In this document: piece by piece, positions 33,436 through 45,132 of the stretch
Layout of the letters: each line of letters begins with the position of its first letter
How positions within the stretch are numbered: position 1 is the stretch's first letter
Origin: Bryopsis sp. KO-2023
Taxonomy: Eukaryota; Chlorophyta; Ulvophyceae; Bryopsidales; Bryopsidaceae
Direction: 5' to 3'
DNA: 64,000 nt
Assembly: GCA_030272585.1 (NCBI GenBank)
Contig: BSYQ01000008.1
Location: 2,480,001 to 2,544,000 of the forward strand
Position numbers and translations under genes: made by a program
Notes under the pieces: generated by a model
Database searches by the model: none
Seen by the model: the letters and a program-made list of their open reading frames with translations, nothing else
Told to the model about the DNA's origin: nothing

Positions 33436-36400
33436 ATGCAATCAACAAATCAGGACAGATGGAAAGTTACGCACGGACAACGACGTGGCATAGTTCTTCT
33501 TGACCGCTCCTATGGGAGAATATACCAAGTCAATAAGGACACCAAAAAAGTCATCTATTGGAGATGTGCTACGTTCAAGAATACGGGGTGTCGCGCCACA
33601 ATCAAATCGCATGGTGGAAGAACTAACCCTACTATTGACGATTCTCGGCTTTCTGATACTGACCACACATGCGGCCCACCTGATTTTGACCTGGTTGAGG
33701 TGTATGAATTGAGGACCTCAGTACGAGAGAACGTTCAGAGAGACTTACACGTGCCTGTACCCAGAATAATACGAGATGTGGAATCAAAAGCTTCACAGAA
33801 TGGGGTCGCTATGAGGTTTGGAGGGGTGCGGAGGATGGGGTCCATGGCATACAACACGAGGCGAAAAATGTTTCCACCGAATCCGAAAAATGCCTTCGAC
33901 GTAGATATACAAGGTAACTTTGATGAATGGCTTTGTTAGGAATGTCCTTGCTGTTCGGGATGCGCCAGATTCTTCAGTTCGCTGCAGTTTGATCATTTGG
34001 TCCGATCTAAACAACTTCGATTGCATTAGGACGAGGTCTTTCCGTCACTCTCTGACGTATCTCCTTACCAAGGATAAATTACCTGACTATAATAACTTTT
34101 TCAAGACTGTGAGCACTTACTCCCTTAAGTTTTCAAGCTTCATTTCAAACGAGTTGATGACAGGAACATGAAAATGTATTACCTTCATCATGTCATCGTT
34201 TGTGTTGTTGTGGACGGAGTGCATATCCATAATTGTTTTTTTGCATCACCTATGAGGTCGATGGTGTAGTTGCCGTTTGCATGTGTTGCCCTATTTTGTT
34301 TGGAATAAAAATAGAAAAAAACCTCCCATTCCACTTCAACCATCTCGTTCAAGATAAAGTAGTCAAGGCAAGCGTAGAAGGAGCAATTTTATAATCTAAT
34401 TATGGATACGCCGGTAATAAGTTATTATTTTTATGAGAAAATAGCGGCTGCTTCCTTCTTCGCCACCTTTTTGGGAGGTCCCCAAGCACCATGTCCTCTC
34501 TTCATCTATACGTACCTCCAAACACGAACCCCAACATTCGCTCCCCCCTTACGAAAAAGAGTATGAAAACTCACTAATGAGTTGCGGTTAGAATCGGCCC
34601 TGGTTCCAGTCAGACAAGTTCGCCGGACCTGATAGCTTCTGGAACCTATCTAAACCGGTTAAATTTGGACCGACGGACCTGTGTACACTCTAGACCAGTC
34701 CACACGGCTCGTGAACAAATTCAGACAGATATGTTCCAACATAATGCATTGGTCTAGACCGTCCAAACTTGTTGAACTTGTCAAGTCCGGTCCAATCTTT
34801 CTAGCGGTGATACGTCGTGTGGTCGTACATGATCGTTGTAGTACGGGATTCTAGGGGTTAAGTTGAAAGAGAACGCTTGTCAACTTAATTCTCTGGCACT
34901 TGTGTCTTCGTTTCACACTGTACCTCACTACCTTGCTTGATGTGAGAGTAGTCTATCAACGAGGTTTTTTTTATTTTTGGTATTGTTGTTTCACACAGGC
35001 GACATGGCAAACACGTTGGGTGGTGATGCCTTTCATCTCGCGACCATTGACTACGTGCGAGCAGGGACAAACCAACGGGTTGTTTTGTTTGCAACGGAGA
35101 GGAACATTTGCAAGCTCGCATCAACCGACAGATGGTTCATGGACGGGACTTTCAAAACGTCACCCCCCCAATTTACTCAGATCTACACTATCCACGGGGA
35201 GTTTTCGGGTTGGGTGCTTCCTTTGGTGTATTGTTTATGTACCGAAAAAACTTTCGAGTGCTATCAAAACATCATGCAGGAACTTATAAAGAAAGCTCAC
35301 AATATGGGTTTGGTGTTGGACCCGGACTATGTCACCTGTGATTTCGAAGCCGCTGCAATCTCCGTCATTCAAGCTCTTTTCCCGAGTGCAAGAGTTCACG
35401 GATGTTTGTTTCATTATTGCAAAGCAATATGGAAACGGATTCAAACTGAAGGATTACAACAGGACTATGTCAGGTCTAATGATGTACGCAAAGCGTTCCG
35501 ACTGTTCTTCGCGCTCCCATTCCTCCCTATCAATGACTTGAAAGATGGGTTGAAGGTTTGCTATGCGGAGTGTGTTTCAAAGATGGTGTTGAACCATGGT
35601 AAGTCCTAATTTTTTTCAAGGACACTTTTTCCATTTGAGTGATCCTCTAAGATTTACGGGTATCATTAATAGCAAACTTACAACACCATTTTTAGAACAA
35701 TTATTATCTATTCACAATACCCCATTTACGAATAAAATAAAATTAATACGATAAGATAGATTAAGGTAAGAATGAGGTAGAAGACACGTGCTACACCAGT
35801 TGTGTGAGGTAATTTTGAGAAACGTATTCTTAATTTTGCGGTGCCTAGGAACAATTCTTATTTCACTCTCTCCTTGCCGAAAATCAACCACAAAATCAAA
35901 CCATCTCTCATTCTTTTTTGTTTCTTAACGTAGGTGTTGATGGTGCAAAAATGATGAGATTTTGGCAATACTTTCTGAACACGTGGATGAAGCGATATCT
36001 CCCCGAAATATGGAATGTGCACGACTTCAGTGGCCACAGAACAAACAATAATTTGGAAGGGTGGCATTCCAAGATTGGAAAGATTTGCGGGACCCACTCC
36101 TCGATTTGGAGATTGATAACTCAACTGAAAAAAGAAGAAAGTCAAGTTCAGGGTTACATGGCACGACAAGAAAGTGGAGAAACCTTGGAGCCTCAAAGAA
36201 AATACAAGAGGTAAAAACTTTATCCACTCTTGTAACAAATCATAACTCAAAAGAATTTCCTTACTTTCGTAATGCTTATAGTCAATAGGCTCTCAAGCAG
36301 AGTTGTGCCGACGTCGTTTTTGCGACAACGACAACGGCCGTTAACCGTTAACGCCGTTAACGGTCGTTGTCGTTGTCGCAAAAACGACTTCGGCACGACT

Positions 36401-38689
36401 CTAACACATTTTTTTATGATGTGATGTGACTCCTAAAACGAGCAGCCACCAAAGCGCGAGCGAACCTCGCTGCTTAGTGACTATGGTGTGATGCAGATAT
36501 GTGCGCCGTTGCAACGGCGCACAACTCTGCTCTCAAGTACTCACAAAAAAATATAGATCTTCCCTAATTAGTTATGGTTATATACTTAAGTAGGATATTC
36601 CGAATATCCTATATCATAATCTGGGAGTCGGAGGTTTCTCTATTTCGTTCTATTTGATTCGTTCTTATCTTCCGTGGGTGGCTTGATTGTGTTTACCTCC
36701 GAATACTCTTAATCATTGGAATGAAAAGGGTTTACACGAATGATACCGGAATAACGTTAGAATTCACTATTTGCAGGGTTAATGAGAACATTCACACTTT
36801 GAAGATTCGCTTGGCTCAAGGATCTATTGGTGTTGAAGAATACCTCGAGAATATTGCACTCAACCTCCCGGAGTTCTTTCCACCGAAACATCAACATTCG
36901 CAAGCTCCTTCGGCAAGCCAAGTGCGAGACTGAGTTCCACCTTCATAACAGCGCCTTGTTTCCCCAAAATTCTCGCCAATTAATACGACCATTTGATATC
37001 TCTAATGAGACTAACATATATAAAATTGATTTTTCCCAGGTCCCAAGCCAGCCTGCCGGGAGCCAGCTTGCCCTGAGCCCGCCCGCCTTGAGCCCGCCTG
37101 CCCTGAGCCGGTCTGCAGTGAGCCGGTCTGCCGGGAGCCAACTTGCCCTGAGCCAAGGCCAGCGCGCCATGAGCCCGCCTTCCCTGAGCCGGTCTGCCGT
37201 GAGCCGGTCTGTCGGGAGCCAACTTGCCCTGAGCCCGCCTCCCCTGAGCCCGCCTGCCTTGAGCCCGCCTACCCTGAGCCCGCCTACCCTGAGCCAAGGC
37301 CAGCGCGCCATGAGCTCGCCTTCCCTGAGCCGGTCTGCCGTGAGGCAGTCTGCCGGGAGCCAGCTTACTCTGAGCCCGCCTGCCTTGAGCCCACCTGCCC
37401 TGAGCCCGTCTGCCCTGAGCCAAACACCATCAATTGCGTCAAAGATCCACAAAAGGCAAAACGTAACTCCTGCTCTTATTGGGAATTCTTTTTTGCAAGG
37501 GTCAATGCAACCTTACATGTCCTTGACGCAAACGAGCTTTGCTTCACGGGTGTCAAGGACGCCAAGTCCAACACTCCCTTCACCGGCACCGACACCGACA
37601 CCTACCTCCACACAAGTATCGGCAACCGTTTCTACCCAACCCTCAACAGTAAGGAATTTCTTCACATCGAAACATTGATATATAAAAAAAATATTTCCCC
37701 ACAACTTTTCACTACTTCTGTGAGTTCCTTATAATACCTCAATACATTTACCTTATTTAATGTATTAATTCTGCTTTCTTGGTGCAAAATACAGAGCTTA
37801 ATACACAAAATCTCAAATTTCTTAAATGTTCTTTTTTGTGGCTTCACAGTTCTTGGGCTTCAATAATAAACAAAACTCGTGTGGACACGACTCCTTCACT
37901 GTGTTGATGGCAAATATCTTGCCGACGGGAACAAAACTCACTCACTCTTGGGGAGTGCAAATTGACAAGTACATGGACCTAATCTCCCAAGGGGCGGTCA
38001 CCAAAAAGGCGCTGGAAGAAATTCAAACCAAGATATTCCGATGTGTGGAGCGCGAGTACGTGAAGTTTGACCCAAGTTGGACCCATGGAAGCTTCACATC
38101 AGCAGATGTCTTGTGGAGACTCATTGCAAAAGAAGGCAGGAAAGCAATTGAGTGCTTCGCCCACGAAATCAGAGAGTATGGGAAGTGTAAAGGGTGCAAG
38201 CACCGAGTGAGACTTGCTTCACCAGAAGAGATCGACTTCCACATTACTCCTGACATGATGGGAGAAGTTGCAAAAGGTGGAACTTTTTGTCTTCAAGATG
38301 TTGTGGACCTCGCAAGAAAGCCTCGCGATGTCTTTTGTACAAATTGCGGGAAACCTATGCATGTCAACCGGGATATCGCCAAAGTTCCCAAAATATTTTG
38401 CTTGACCTTAGATAAGGTTCAAGGCAACACCTTCACGGCTAACGCAGTGGGAAAGTCTACCTCTGTTATTCCGATAATATGCGACCCTTTGAATTTCTTT
38501 GACAAGGTTTGTGACCTCGTCGGGATTCACTACTGCTCGGGAGCTCACCACTGGGTAGAATTCCTTATTCAGGGAACAGGGTGGTTTCATTATGATGATA
38601 TGGCGTCTGGATCATGGCGATTCATCGGGAAAACACATTCCCCAGTATCTGGAACAATTTGTTCATTATTTTTTGAAGTTCAGGGATAG
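33436..38689 (+). CDS. FLYWCH - MULE transposase - USP-like peptidase fusion, six exons
   Basis: My model is join(33436..33913, 34999..35598, 35934..36210, 36777..36921, 37040..37648, 37850..38689). All borders are GT/AG, phases 1,1,2,0,0 match, and it totals 982 residues without a stop. Residues 41-79 form a FLYWCH zinc finger (YW, C44, C52, H77, C79). The Mutator-like transposase has D208 (RWFMDGTF), D274 (TCDFEAA), the CxxH pair C295/H298 and E401 (TNNNLEGWH). Residues about 501-640 are a Ser/Pro linker encoded by a 15-bp minisatellite. The last exon is a USP (family C19)-like domain: Cys box NSCGHDSF with C714, finger pairs C816/C819 and C866/C869, His box AHHWVEFL (H937), and GWFHYDD with D952/D953. 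Binding to transposon ends, DNA cleavage and possible removal of ubiquitin from bound proteins are inferred. Alternatively the USP part is a separate gene starting at ATG 37826, which reads through the intron. The first intron is 1085 bp with no gene seen. No terminal inverted repeats were found. Confidence 0.85.
36298..36529. mobile_element. 232-bp hAT-type MITE in intron 3 of the transposase gene
   Basis: Ends CAGAGTTGTG...CACAACTCTG are inverted. They are flanked by the 8-bp duplication CTCTCAAG at 36290-36297 and 36530-36537. CAG-starting ends and an 8-bp duplication are hallmarks of the hAT superfamily. The left part is a near-perfect inverted repeat of about 50 bp per arm (gtgccgacgtcgtttttgcg against its complement, around gttaacg). 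The right end adds a perfect 22-bp palindrome (gtgcgccgttgcaacggcgcac). There is no coding sequence. Confidence 0.92.
37050..37425 (+). repeat. Coding minisatellite, 15-bp unit (Ser-Pro-Pro-Ala-Leu)
   Basis: Units of agc ccg cct gcc ctg and variants encode SPPAL, SRSAV, SQLAL and SPPTL pentapeptides. Two copies of QGQRAM punctuate a higher-order unit of roughly 170 bp. It lies within exon 5 of the transposase fusion and keeps the frame, because every unit is a multiple of three. It probably makes a flexible, disordered linker between transposase and peptidase. Confidence 0.9.
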
Positions 38690-39719
38690 ACTTTGAAAGA
38701 GGGTATGATGTGATCGGAAAACGTTCTTGGTGAGGACTGATCGGGTCCAATCATTGATAGCTTTGTTTGCACTTTTACAATCAAACAAGCTTTCTCAAAA
38801 AACGAATTTTCTTCGAGGGGACAAACAAAAGGTGCAAGGCATTTTCTTTCATAAATTGATTCAGGGTAAGCAGCGATAACGATCCACCTAATCTGATTTT
38901 ACGGTTGGGTCTTTTGTTATTTTTCTTTCTATTTGGTTGTTTTAAACATTGGTCGGGAAACATTTCTCAGGGGCGTTTTTTGCTTAGATTTTATCTTCCC
39001 TCCCCTTCCTTTTTGTGCTCTGGTTGGTCTTCTTAAGAGTTTACTCGAGAATCGTGGGTCGGGGCTGGTTCATTGTGTTTCAAAGGGTTTGGGACCCTTT
39101 GTTACGGCCCTAATTTTTTTTTTTCCGGATTTTCAAGTGGAGAGTGAACGGGTATTGATCTGAGGGATCAAGAGAGAACCTAAGAAACAAATGATTAAAG
39201 GGTTGATATGTTGTAGTTTTCTTTGGCGGTGATATGTCTGAATGAAAGCAATAGTGTAAGGCCTTCTTGGTAGCCTTGAGGGCGCACAGAGCATGTAACA
39301 CGTGTCAAGCAATAATCAATCTATGTTACCGCTCGGGAGGACTGACGTCCGCGAGTATAGTAAGTATATACCCTATTGATAGTAGGGTGTGTGGTGGAAA
39401 TAAATTTTCTACATACTCCCTGTAACGATGCAGAATTGGACCAGTACTACTGGCAGTTCTACCCTGAGAAGGGTCCAACCACAACTATCACAACTGCTAC
39501 TGCAGCAGCTAAGAATACTGCTGAACAAATAGTTCCAGAAGATGTAGCAAGGAATGGGGATGAGCAAGTAATGACTGCTGCAGGCATCATTACGTCGAGG
39601 AGTTAATTGTAACAGTCACAAGGGGAAAACACTTCGACACACGAAACAAAACGAAACCTTACACGAACACCAACAACAAGACAACCGCCGCCGACTCCTT
39701 AAACCCCAAGCAAGCCTAA
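38690..39719. other. Region downstream of the transposase fusion, no gene recognised
   Basis: T-rich stretches and a frame at 39376-39606 (DQYYWQFYPEKG then Thr/Ala-rich) that I cannot assign. No right terminal inverted repeat matching the 31.8-33.4 kb side was found by eye. Confidence 0.45.
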
Positions 39720-39785
39720 TCCGCGGCACTGGCGTAGTGCCTAGGACTCCAGCCGCGGATGTCCCTGGTTCAAATCCCACTAACT
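39720..39785 (+). repeat. tRNA-derived (SINE-like) module 1
   Basis: An A-box-like word tggcgtagtgcctagga at 39730-39746 is followed 20 bp later by the consensus B box ggttcaaatcc at 39767-39777. This is the spacing of an RNA polymerase III internal promoter. The sequence does not fold as a standard tRNA by eye and is probably a SINE head. Confidence 0.6.
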
Positions 39786-39974
39786 ACTGCCCCATTCTAC
39801 ACCTCCTGTACCCCTCCCTCGACTCCACTCTAACCTCACACTCACGTCACATCAGTCACCCCGCGGGTCACATCGTGAGTCAATTCAATCCCCTCCCATT
39901 ACTCCCGAATCTCCCGAGAGCGACACCTATTACCTAATCCGGTATATAGGCGCCCTCTCCCCCAAGTTAAAATA

Positions 39975-40060
39975 AGAAGCGAACTCAGGACACCTGGCTC
40001 AGAGTAGAATACATCCATTCCGGCCCAGGTGGCCTGAGTTCGAATCTCAGCCACTACCAC
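39975..40060 (+). repeat. tRNA-derived (SINE-like) module 2
   Basis: tggctcagagtagaa at 39995-40009 resembles an A box. agttcgaatct at 40037-40047 matches the T-loop/B box consensus with one change at each end. A second, different tRNA-like unit 200 bp after the first suggests a composite SINE or two insertions. Confidence 0.5.
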
Positions 40061-40089
40061 CACTAATCCCACACCTAAAGAATTGCTAC

Positions 40090-40235
40090 AGTCACATCGG
40101 TCTAAAACAGGTGACACCAGTATGACCGGTACTAGACATGGAACCGGTCTAAAACAGGTCACACTAGGCGTCACACCGGTCTAAGACAGGGTCACACCGG
40201 TCTAAAACAGGTCACACCAAAATGACCGGTACTAG
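40090..40235. repeat. Short dispersed repeat ACCGGTCTAAAACAGGTCACAC
   Basis: Four copies of cggtctaa(a/g)acaggt(c/g)acac, plus two copies of atgaccggtactagac, interleaved within 150 bp. Possibly the tail of the preceding SINE-like unit. Confidence 0.75.
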
Positions 40236-40240
40236 ACAGG

Positions 40241-40975
40241 CGCTAGTTCCCTGCGGGAGCGGTGCCCCCACCGCTCCCCTCATCACGTGATGCGCTGATC
40301 GCATCACTCTTAATCATTTGGAAACGCCGCTGTAGAGACTCGAATTTCAGCGTTTCCTGTTCGTGTGGGGGTGGGCAGCCTGCGGGGGTTTCGACGTCCA
40401 GCGCACGACGCACTCGTCGAATAAGGGCGCGTGGGGCGCGTGGGGGTCGCGATCTCCTCAGCAAAAAGAAAAATCACGTCTCGGCTTCCACGGCCGCGGT
40501 CCGCGATTCCATCCTCCTCTGGAGGGCATCCTCCTCTGGAGGGTGTGGAGGGTTTTCTTCCTCACTCTATACCGGCATATTGCACTTGATTTGGTGTGCG
40601 GACTTTTCTTCAACAGGTTTTTCTGCCCGAGGGTTTTACCACAGTGTTCTCGCGCGTTTTATTTTCGAAAAGAAAACTACAGGCGAAAGAAAAAACGGTC
40701 GGGAGAGTCCGCGCGAAACGAGCGAGCATAGGCTTTGGAAGTCGCGCTGCGGACGGCGTCTTGGCACGTCACAGTCGCACTCGATCCGCCTCCTGTCAAG
40801 CCCGGACGACGCCTGCAAAGTCTAAACCCCTGGACAACGTTTGATGTGGCCTGGAAACTCCTTCCGCTCGCGTCTCACAACCTTACAACCTCAACCTCGT
40901 CCTTGATATCTCGAAAGCGCTTGAAAGAAACCACGCTACAGCCATTCTTCCAAAAAATGACCATAAGTCCATTAT
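40241..40975. other. GC-rich unique stretch before the satellite
   Basis: Frames up to 187 codons (starting at GTG) are open but show no domain. It begins with a cluster of short palindromes: gggagcggtg/caccgctccc at about 40255-40280, catcacgtgatg at 40281-40292, and gtgatgcg/cgcatcac. It ends with a 10-bp stem ccataagtcc/ggacttatgg at 40961-40986, exactly at the satellite border. No gene can be supported. Confidence 0.45.
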
Positions 40976-43900
40976 GGGACTTATGGGCAATCCTTGATTT
41001 TCCTAGAGTAAATTTCTCCACCAAAGTGGAATCCGACGCGGCAGCCCACATATACATTTTTTTGTTCTAATTTTTGGAACACCGAGATTTTGAAATGTGT
41101 CAAACACATCATTCGAGTTTCGAAAGAAAACTCTCCCTAGGGTGAGACTTACAGGTAATCCATGAAAAAACCTGATTTTCCTAGAATGAATTTCTCCACC
41201 AAAGTGAAATCCGACGTGGCAGCCCACATATACATTTGTTTGGTCTAATTTTTGGAACACTGAGATTTTGGGATGTGCCAAACACATCATTCGACTTTTA
41301 AAAGAAAATTCTCCCTGAGGTGAGACTTACAGGCAATCCTTGATTTTCCTAGAGTGAATTTCTCCACCAAAGTGGAATCCGACGTGGCAGCCCACATATA
41401 CATTTGTTTCGTCTAATTTTTGGAACACTGAGATTTTGATATGTGCCAAACATATCATTCGAGTTTCAAAAGAAAACTCTCCCTGAGGTGAGACTTACAG
41501 ACAATCCTTGATTTTCCTAGAGTGAATTTCTCCACCAAAGTGGAATCCGGCGTGGTACCCCACATATACATTTGTTTGATCTAATTTTTAGAACACTGAG
41601 ATTTTGGAATGTGCCAAACACATCATTCGAGTTTTAAAAGAAAACTCTCCCTGAGGTGAGACTTACAGGCAATCCTTGATTTTCCTAGAGTGAATTTCTC
41701 CACCAAAGTAGAATCCGACGTGGCTGCCCACATATACATTGTTTGGTCTAATTTTTGGAACACTGAGATTCTGGAATGTGCCAAACACATCATTCGAGTT
41801 TCGAAAGAAAACTCTCCCTGGGGTGAGACTTACAGGCAATCCTTGATTTTCCTAGAGTGAATTTCTCCACCAAAGTGAAATCCGACGTGGCAGCCCACAT
41901 ATTTATTTGTTTGGTCTAATTTTTGAAACACTGAGCTGAGATTTTGGAATGTGCCAAACACATCATTCGAGTTTCGAAAGAAAACTCTCCCAGGGGTGAG
42001 ACTTATGGGCAATCCATGAAAAAACCTGATTTTCCTAGAGTGAATTTCTCCACCAAAGTGGAATCCGGCGTGGTACCCCACATATACATTTGTTTGGAAT
42101 AATTTTTAGAACACTGAGATTTTGAAATGTGCCAAACACATCATTCGAGTTTCAAAAGAAAACCCTCCCTGAGGTGAGACTTAGAGGCAATCTTTGGTTT
42201 TCCTAGAGTGAATTTCTCCACCAAAGTAGAATCCGACGTGGCTGCCCACATATAAATTGTTTGGTCTAGGTTTTGGAACACTGAGATTCTGGAATGTGCC
42301 AAACACATCATTCGAGTTTCGAAAGAAAACTCTCCCTGGGGTGAGACTTACAGGTAATCCATGAAAAAACCTGATTTTCCTAGAGTGAATTTCTCCACCA
42401 AAGTGGAATCCGACGTGACAGCCCACATATTTATTTGTTTGGTCTAATTTTTGGAAAACTGAGATTTTGGGATGTGCCAAACACATCATTCGAGTTTCGA
42501 AAGAAAACTCTCTCTGGGGTGAGACTTACAGGCAATCCAAGAAAAACCCTGATTTTCTTAGAGTGAATTTCTCCACCAAAGTGGAATCCGACGTGGCAGC
42601 CCACATATACATTTGTTTGGTCTAATTTTTGGACCACTGAGATTTTGGGATGTGCCAAACACATCATTCCAGTTTCGAAAGAAAACTCTCCCTGGGGTGA
42701 GACTTATGGGCAATCCATGAAAAAACCTGATTTTCCTAGAGAGAATTTCCCCACCAAAGTGGAATCCGACGTGACAGCCCACATATACATTTTTTTGGTC
42801 TAATTTTTGGAACAATCAGATTTTGAAATGTGCCAAACACATCATTCCAGTTTCGAAAGAAAACCCTACCTGGGGTGAGACTTATGGGCAATCCATGAAA
42901 AAACCTGATTTTCCTAGAGAGAATTTCCCCACCAAAGTGAAATCCGACGTGGCAGCCCACATATACATTTGTTTGGTCTACTTTTTGGACCACTGAGATT
43001 TTGAAATGTGCCAAACACATCATTCGAGTTTTGAAAGAAAACTCCGCCTAGGGTGAGACTTATGGGCAATCCAAGAAAAGCCCTGATTTTCTTAGAGTGA
43101 ATTTCTCCACCAAAGTGGAATCCGACGTGGCAGCCCACATATACATTTGTTTCGTCTAATTTTTGGAACACTGAGATTTTGACGTGTGCCAAACACATCA
43201 TTCCAGTTTCGAAAGAAAACTCTCCCTAAAGTGAGACTTATGGGCAATCCATAAAAAAACCTGTTTTTCCTAGAGAGAATTTCCCCACCAAAGTGAAATC
43301 CGACGTGGCAGCCCACATATACATTTTTTTGGTCTAATTTTTGGAACACCGAGATTTTGAAATGTGTCAAACTCATCATTCGAGTTTCGAAAGAAAACTC
43401 TCCCTAGGGTGAGACTTACAGGTAATCCATGAAAAAACCTGATTTTCCTAGAGTGAATTTCTCCACCAAAGTGGAATCCGACGTGGCAGCCCACATATTT
43501 ATTTGTTTGGTCTAATTTTTGGAACACTGAGCTGAGATTTTGGAATGTGCCAAACACATCATTCGAGTTTCAAAAGAAAACCCTCCCTGAGGTGAGACTT
43601 ACAGACAATCCTTGATTTTCCTAGAGTGAATTTCTCCACCAAAGTAGAATCCGACGTGGCTGCCCACATATACATTTGTTTGGTCTAATTTTTGGAACAC
43701 TGAGATTTTGGAATGTGCCAAACACATCGTTCGAGTTTCGAAAGAAAAATCTCCCTGGGGTGAGACTTACAGGTAATCCATGAAAAAACCTGATTTTCCT
43801 AGAGTGAATTTCTCCACCAAAGTGGAATCCGACGTGGCAGCCCACATATTTATTTGTTTGGTCTAATTTTTGGAACACTGAGCTGAGATTTTGGAATGTG

Positions 43901-44494
43901 CCAAACACATCATTCGAGTTTCAAAAGAAAACCCTCCCTGAGGTGAGACTTACAGGCAATCCTTGATTTTCCTAGAGTGAATTTCTCCACCAAAGTGGAA
44001 TCCGACGTGGTACCCCACATATACATTTTTTTGGTCTAATTTTTGGAACAGTGAGATTTTGGAATGCGCCAAACACATCATTCGAGTTTCGAAATAAAAC
44101 TCTCCCTAGGGTGAGACTTATGGGCAATCCAAGAAAAACCCTGATTTTCTTAGAGTGAATTTCTCCACCAAAGTGGAATCCGACGTGGCAGCCCACATAT
44201 ACATTTGTTTGGTCTAATTTTTAGAACACTGAGATTTTGGAATGCGCCAAACACATCATTCGAGTTTCAAAAGAAAACTCTCCCTTGGGTGAGACTTACA
44301 GGCAGTCCTTGTTTTTCCTAGAGTGAATTTCTCCACCAAAGTGAAATCCGACGTCGCAGCTCACATATACATTTGTTTGATCTAATTTTTAGAACACTGA
44401 GATTTTGAAATATGCCAAACACATCATTCGAGTTTCGAAAGAAAACTCTCCCTGGGGTGAGACTTACAGGCAATCCTTGTTTTTCCTAGAGTGA
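40976..44494. repeat. 168/178-bp satellite array, left block
   Basis: About 20 monomers containing gtgaatttctccaccaaagt, then ggaatccgacgtggcagccc, then acatatacatttgtttggtc, then aacactgagattttggaatg, then cattcgagtttcgaaagaaa and gtgagacttacaggcaatcc. Monomers are 168 bp or 178 bp; the longer type has a 10-bp insertion giving ccatgaaaaaacctgatttt. Some carry a 5-bp duplication (gagctgagatt). The recurring 74-102 codon minus-strand frames are repeat artefacts. The block ends where element B copy 2 is inserted (target AGTGA). Confidence 0.95.
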
Positions 44495-45123
44495 TGTAAC
44501 GACTCTGCCCCTGCAGATCGCTTTTTCCACTCAAGTCCATCGAAGACTGCGACCCTGCCGGTCTGCCAGTCTGAAACTGCCGTTCTATTGAACGACCATG
44601 GGAGAAACACTTGAACCTAGCAAGGTTCAAGGAGAGATCAGGTTCCAAACTAAGGTTACAAGAATGTCCAAGCCCCCACAACTTATACCGTTTCTGCCAA
44701 CCCTGATCCAAACTGATCCTAAGCCATAACATCAGTCTGCATCAGTATTGCAGACCATCAAACTGCCAAGTCCCTTTCAGTCCCCTTTCATTCATGCAGC
44801 TCAGTCCACTTGCAGGTTCTGAGTCTGCCATCTAAGACCTTCTAGAACTTTGTGACTGCCAGCTCTGCAGCCCACGTTCTGCAGCGCTGCCAGCACCTGC
44901 CTGTCGTCAGCAACCTGTCAGCCCGACTACTCTGCCATTTCGTCAGTCTGCCAATCTGCTGACTACCAGTCTATCAGTCTGCAGGTCTAAAGGACCTGAG
45001 CCATTCCTGCTTCTGCCGAATCATAGCAGTCAACCTGCAGCCTAATCTGTCAGCCCAATCACTGCCAGTTCTGCAAGCCTGCAGGTCTGCCTGAATCGCC
45101 TTTGATTCTGCCGAATCCTTACA
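44495..45123 (-). repeat. 3' LTR of element B copy 2
   Basis: 629 bp, TGTAACG...CCTTACA, same as 53017-53645 by eye. Near-identical LTRs imply a young insertion. Confidence 0.93.
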
Positions 45124-45132
45124 TTCCTCCCC
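45124..45132 (-). other. Polypurine tract of element B
   Basis: On the minus strand GGGGAGGAA abuts the TGTAAGG start of the 3' LTR. It is lost from copy 1 by the 425-bp deletion. Confidence 0.8.

Noticed and set aside
39376..39606. 76-codon frame with YYWQFYPEKG and a possible gcag acceptor
   Set aside because: Short, Thr/Ala-rich, frame across the acceptor not supported, no partner exon found.
40262..40825. 187-codon frame in GC-rich DNA
   Set aside because: Begins at GTG, no domain, several overlapping frames equally open because of GC richness.
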